Shown here: in pieces, positions 60,801 to 64,000 of the stretch
How positions within the stretch are numbered: the first letter of the stretch is position 1
Layout: the number at the start of each line of letters is the position of its first letter
DNA from: Atopsyche davidsoni
Lineage: Eukaryota; Arthropoda; Insecta; Trichoptera; Hydrobiosidae
Direction of reading: 5' to 3'
Length of the DNA stretch: 64,000 nt
Assembly: GCA_022113835.1 (NCBI GenBank)
Contig: JAILWY010000020.1
Span: forward strand, 4,650,001 to 4,714,000
Made by a program: the position numbers and the translations under genes
The notes under the pieces: generated by a model
Seen by the model: only the letters and a program-made list of their open reading frames with translations
What the model was told of the DNA's origin: nothing
Databases searched by the model: none

Positions 60801-63109
60801 TTCGTATATTCTAGTCTGCTCGCCCTGGTCGGGCTTGAGAGTGGTGCACGAAATAGAGCTGAAAAGTTCAGGCCTCGGCACGTGCCTACCGACCGAGGGT
60901 TCAGCCCGACAGCCGATTCACGTTGTCGTGTTGTTAGGGCTGTTGCTTGCCGGCCGTGGGACTAGAGCTAACTGACACACACACGCACGACTTCGATGAG
61001 TGTTTTGGGACTGGAGGAATACAAGGCGTACATGTTTCTTCATCGAGTGCCAACCCGGTGGGTTGAGGAGAAGGCTTCGCTAGGTTGCTAACCTAACCTA
61101 ACCCCCCCCCCCATGGTTTCCCCCATGGTGTCCCGGCGGCCAGCACGGAAGTGCTCTGCCGAGGTCGCCCCCCGCCTTATGGGGTCCCGTTAGCCCCGCC
61201 AGCGATGCACTCTAGTTGCTTAGTACCCGGAATGGTTGCTTGATTTAGGGCCGTTCTTTTCACCTCGCAATAAATATAATTTTATATATATTTTTTATTA
61301 TTATTATACTGTCGATTGAACTCTTCATGCCAAGTAGATTAAGGGTTGCAATATGTACGAATATTTCACTTAAGGTGTTTTTTTAAATAAGCCACAACAA
61401 TAGCTGTGTCTAATTAATCTCATTGCTTTTATGGTGTATGATTTTTATTCGTAATGGATATATAATGGGAATCAAAGTAGTCTCGTGTCTCGTTGTAATT
61501 ATACGATCAAAAAATAATTAATTAACGTTCATAAGATCGCATACATTTAATTTCATATATTTATTCAAGGGCTTTTTAGACGATCAAGAAGGCAGAATAT
61601 GAGTATTTGGTGTACTGGGATGAGTACTGAATTTAGCTATGAGCTCGTCCCGGAAGCTGGGGATATCTGGTGCCGAGGATCTGCTCGAGGAGGATGTAAT
61701 GTATTCAGGATATAACGCCTTACGTAATCAGTCTAGCTTGGATCACAATTTTATTATTTTTTATATATATATATATATATTTAAGATCTGCTCACGAAGT
61801 AGATTTATCTCTTTACCACTTGCTTATAATCCGTTTCAGGTATATATGTGCACCTGAAAGGTATGAAAGCCTTACGGCGTTGAGCAAGCAAGGGATTTTT
61901 TTTAGGGTTGTGATACGACCAGCTGTTCGCGTTGTCACAACACCACCGCCGGCTTTCACGCTTATATCATCAGGAGCCATTCGGGCTTCAACACTTGACA
62001 CCCTTTCGCCTTCCATCTTCACACTGCCTCTGGGTCAAGAGTATACGTTTTCTATCCGTTCCTAATCAATCGTCGTGTGACGTCACAATCGCTCTATGCA
62101 AAACATTACCGCTCGGCTCTTTCCCTCCAGCCCGCGATTATTTTGTTTTTTTATCTCTGCCGGAAGTCGTCCAGCCGTCGAGTCGATTTTCCGGTCTATT
62201 TTGGTGGCCGGACGCGAAACGGTCCCAAGTCTTGGGAATAGACAAGCGGAAGAATCATAGAGTAGAATGTGCAGCGACAATAGGATTTCGAGCGATTATG
62301 GCTGTTGAGTGTGTCGACTACGCGACCTACTGATTTATTTTTATTTATAATAAAAAATAAAAAAAATTGTATTTTTGCACGTTATTTGCAGCACGCATAC
62401 CAAAATGGTATTGTATTTTTAACGGTTTTTTTTTTTTCTTCTTCGAGTCTTGATGTTATCAATCATCTATCGGTAAAATAGCGCTTTATGCGCACGGCGA
62501 CGTATTCGGCATGTTGATTGTTGATTTCATTATTCAGATATTCGAAAACTGGACTTGAACGCTGCCGAAAACGAGTTTATTGCTAAATTCTTGTATAAAC
62601 TTCCACTGAATAAAAAATATATATATATACAAGTTCTACTAACGGATCTGAAAATCGTGACCTCAATAGTAGATTTAAAAAAAATTAAATATATTTATAT
62701 ATATATATATATATTTTTTGTGAATCTGAAATTCTCTTATCTGTTAGGTCATAATTTTTGACGTTGAAAATCTGACCGACGCGTTCTACATTTGTGGTAA
62801 AATCGTAATCACACCGATACGCGATTTCGTTTTTTTTTTCTAATGTGCGTAGATAAAAATGCACAGTTTCGCCATCGGAGCATTCTCATAAACCACATGC
62901 GATACACATCCGGATTCGGAATGACCTAACGGGGAATACGCGGCGGCCCACATTAAAGCCCGAGACGCGAGCAGACAATGCCCTGGTCAAGTTTTACTCT
63001 AAATGTTTTATGGTACTATATGGCGTAATACACAGAGCCATGCGATTTCATTTGATGTACCTACGCGTACGTATTTATATTTTTAATACATGCAAACGGC
63101 TTATTTGGA

Positions 63110-63310
63110 GGGATTTCTCGTCTTCTTCTGATGCCTCTCCTCTCCACATTTCCTCGTACATATTCAGCCACTGTCATCGCAACTTCCAATGCCTCCTTTT
63201 CCTTCAATTTTTCGGTCAACCCATGGTGTTTTAAGGATCCTCCTACACAGCCACATTTCTTCCGCATTAATTCTTCGCACAGTAGAACCGAGACGACATA
63301 ACATCTGGGA
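63110..63310 (-). repeat. LINE 3'-end remnant, minus
   Basis: Contains TCTTCTGATGCCTCTCCTC, ATTTTTCGGTCAACCCATGG and TGTTTTAAGGATCCTCCTAC, then GAACCGAGACGACATAACAT, matching the reverse orientation of 37.5-37.8 and 38.2 kb. Confidence 0.6.
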
Positions 63311-63935
63311 AATCTAGTATTTTTATCGTATTGAAAAAAAAAAAAAATTCCCTAACCTAACCCAAAAAAATTCGAGTGCATTGATACTACAAATAATAAA
63401 AAAAAAAATAAAAAAAACCCATCTTTTCGCAACTTTCTTGTGAATTCCTCCACGCGCCGCCGCTGACCGTGAACACCATTCCATTCCTCCACAATTGTGT
63501 TCATTAATTTTTTTTGTTCTCACTCTAGACGTCGATTTGTCTGTTTTAGGTTGTTGTAGGTTTGATTCGACGTGACACCGTTAAAAAGGAGCCTACACCC
63601 GAGGCATGGAAGATCGATGGGGGTGTATTTGATCAGCTGTGTCGGTCTCCGCTTGACCCCGAAGGGCCGGTAATATGCCCACGGGTGTATGCTGCTTTCT
63701 CTGACGCCGCATTTCGTACCGGAGAATGCAGTCGCGCCCACACTGTATAAACAGACAAAGTGCGAAGTACACTGTATACAATTTGTTTACAGAGAATATT
63801 TAAATTTTGTGCTAGATTGATGGTGCTTTTGGGATTTGAACAATTGTCACAGTTCTATCGTTCGAAGTGATTATACGTTCTTGGGTGTTGAGCCGCGTGA
63901 TCGTTTGAAACAGAAATTCGATACGTTCATGTTTT

Positions 63936-63936
<1 letters not shown>

Positions 63937-63973
<37 letters not shown>
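63937..63973. repeat. (ATT)n microsatellite
   Basis: About twelve uninterrupted ATT trinucleotides near the right edge. An (AAT)-type run of four or five units also lies near 19892. Confidence 0.95.
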
Positions 63974-64000
63974 AAACGGCACCGTTAGTACAGTTGAAAT

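Larger units (their letters stand above)
32685..64000. other. 31 kb repeat-rich region without a defensible gene
   Basis: No reading frame here combines length, a recognisable domain and splice sites. It is either the long first intron of the candidate gene at 32642 or intergenic. Between the repeats listed separately it is AT-rich with long T and A runs. GC-rich patches occur near 34.95, 42.5, 57.5, 58.25 and 59.1 kb. The stretches 43.5-46.8, 50.4-53.5, 54.9-56.6, 57.9-63.1 and 63.3-63.9 kb show nothing I can name beyond these patches and simple-sequence runs. Confidence 0.5.

Noticed and set aside
61080..61110. Telomere-like CCTAA repeats followed by a C run
   Set aside because: Only about three units are present, embedded in unique sequence, so not a telomeric array.
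63520..63750. Overlapping open frames near the right edge (LIKYTPIDLPCLGCRLLFNG)
   Set aside because: Open on both strands without a recognisable domain. It may be part of a repeat, but I could not anchor it to a family.
1..64000. CRISPR arrays, prokaryotic defence or toxin loci, viral genes
   Set aside because: The window is animal nuclear DNA. The only regularly spaced repeats are the satellite and the 89-bp tandem array, neither of which has spacers. No viral protein motifs were recognised.

Overview
This 64 kb window is animal nuclear DNA, most likely from a moth or butterfly (Lepidoptera). The evidence for an insect is short AT-rich introns with GT..AG borders, a ZAD-type zinc-finger gene (an arthropod family), and many short insect-type transposon remnants (hAT-like MITEs, mariner/Tc1 pieces, a 3'-truncated non-LTR LINE family, tRNA-like SINEs). 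There are no operons, ribosome-binding sites or other bacterial features. Gene models were built by hand-splicing the reading frames. Every junction in the seven complete models keeps frame.

The gene-rich left half (1-32 kb) holds seven complete genes. Two are de novo purine synthesis enzymes placed head to head: amidophosphoribosyltransferase (Prat/PPAT, minus, 10 coding exons, 405-3401) and the bifunctional PAICS (plus, 9 coding exons, 9926-14091). They probably share a regulatory region near 9.05-9.9 kb. PAICS converges on a very large C2H2 zinc-finger gene (minus, 14413-18157, about 38 fingers). A roughly 6 kb AT-rich stretch with a MITE, a fold-back element and an (AT)n tract follows. 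Next come a two-exon sulfiredoxin gene (24252-26925) whose intron contains a spliced Myb/SANT-like gene on the same strand (25028-26080), then Arl16 (plus, 27675-28329), then a ZAD/C2H2 zinc-finger gene (minus, 29870-32035).

The right half (32-64 kb) has no gene I can defend. A plausible first coding exon at 32642-32678, divergent from the ZAD gene, could make much of it a long first intron. Otherwise it is intergenic. It is dense in repeats: five short elements with hAT-type ends (three with recognisable 8-bp target duplications), a 1.75 kb satellite-like array with an exact 418-bp higher-order period, an 89-bp tandem triplication, a MITE near 49.1 kb, two broken Tc1/mariner transposases, tRNA-like SINE heads and many copies of one LINE 3' end. 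Several GC-rich islands stand out against the AT-rich background and may be unrecognised exons or promoters.

Functionally, Prat catalyses the first step of purine synthesis and PAICS catalyses steps 6 and 7. Sulfiredoxin repairs over-oxidised peroxiredoxins. Arl16 is a divergent ARF-family GTPase. The remaining genes are putative DNA-binding proteins. I saw no CRISPR array, prokaryotic defence locus or virus-like gene.
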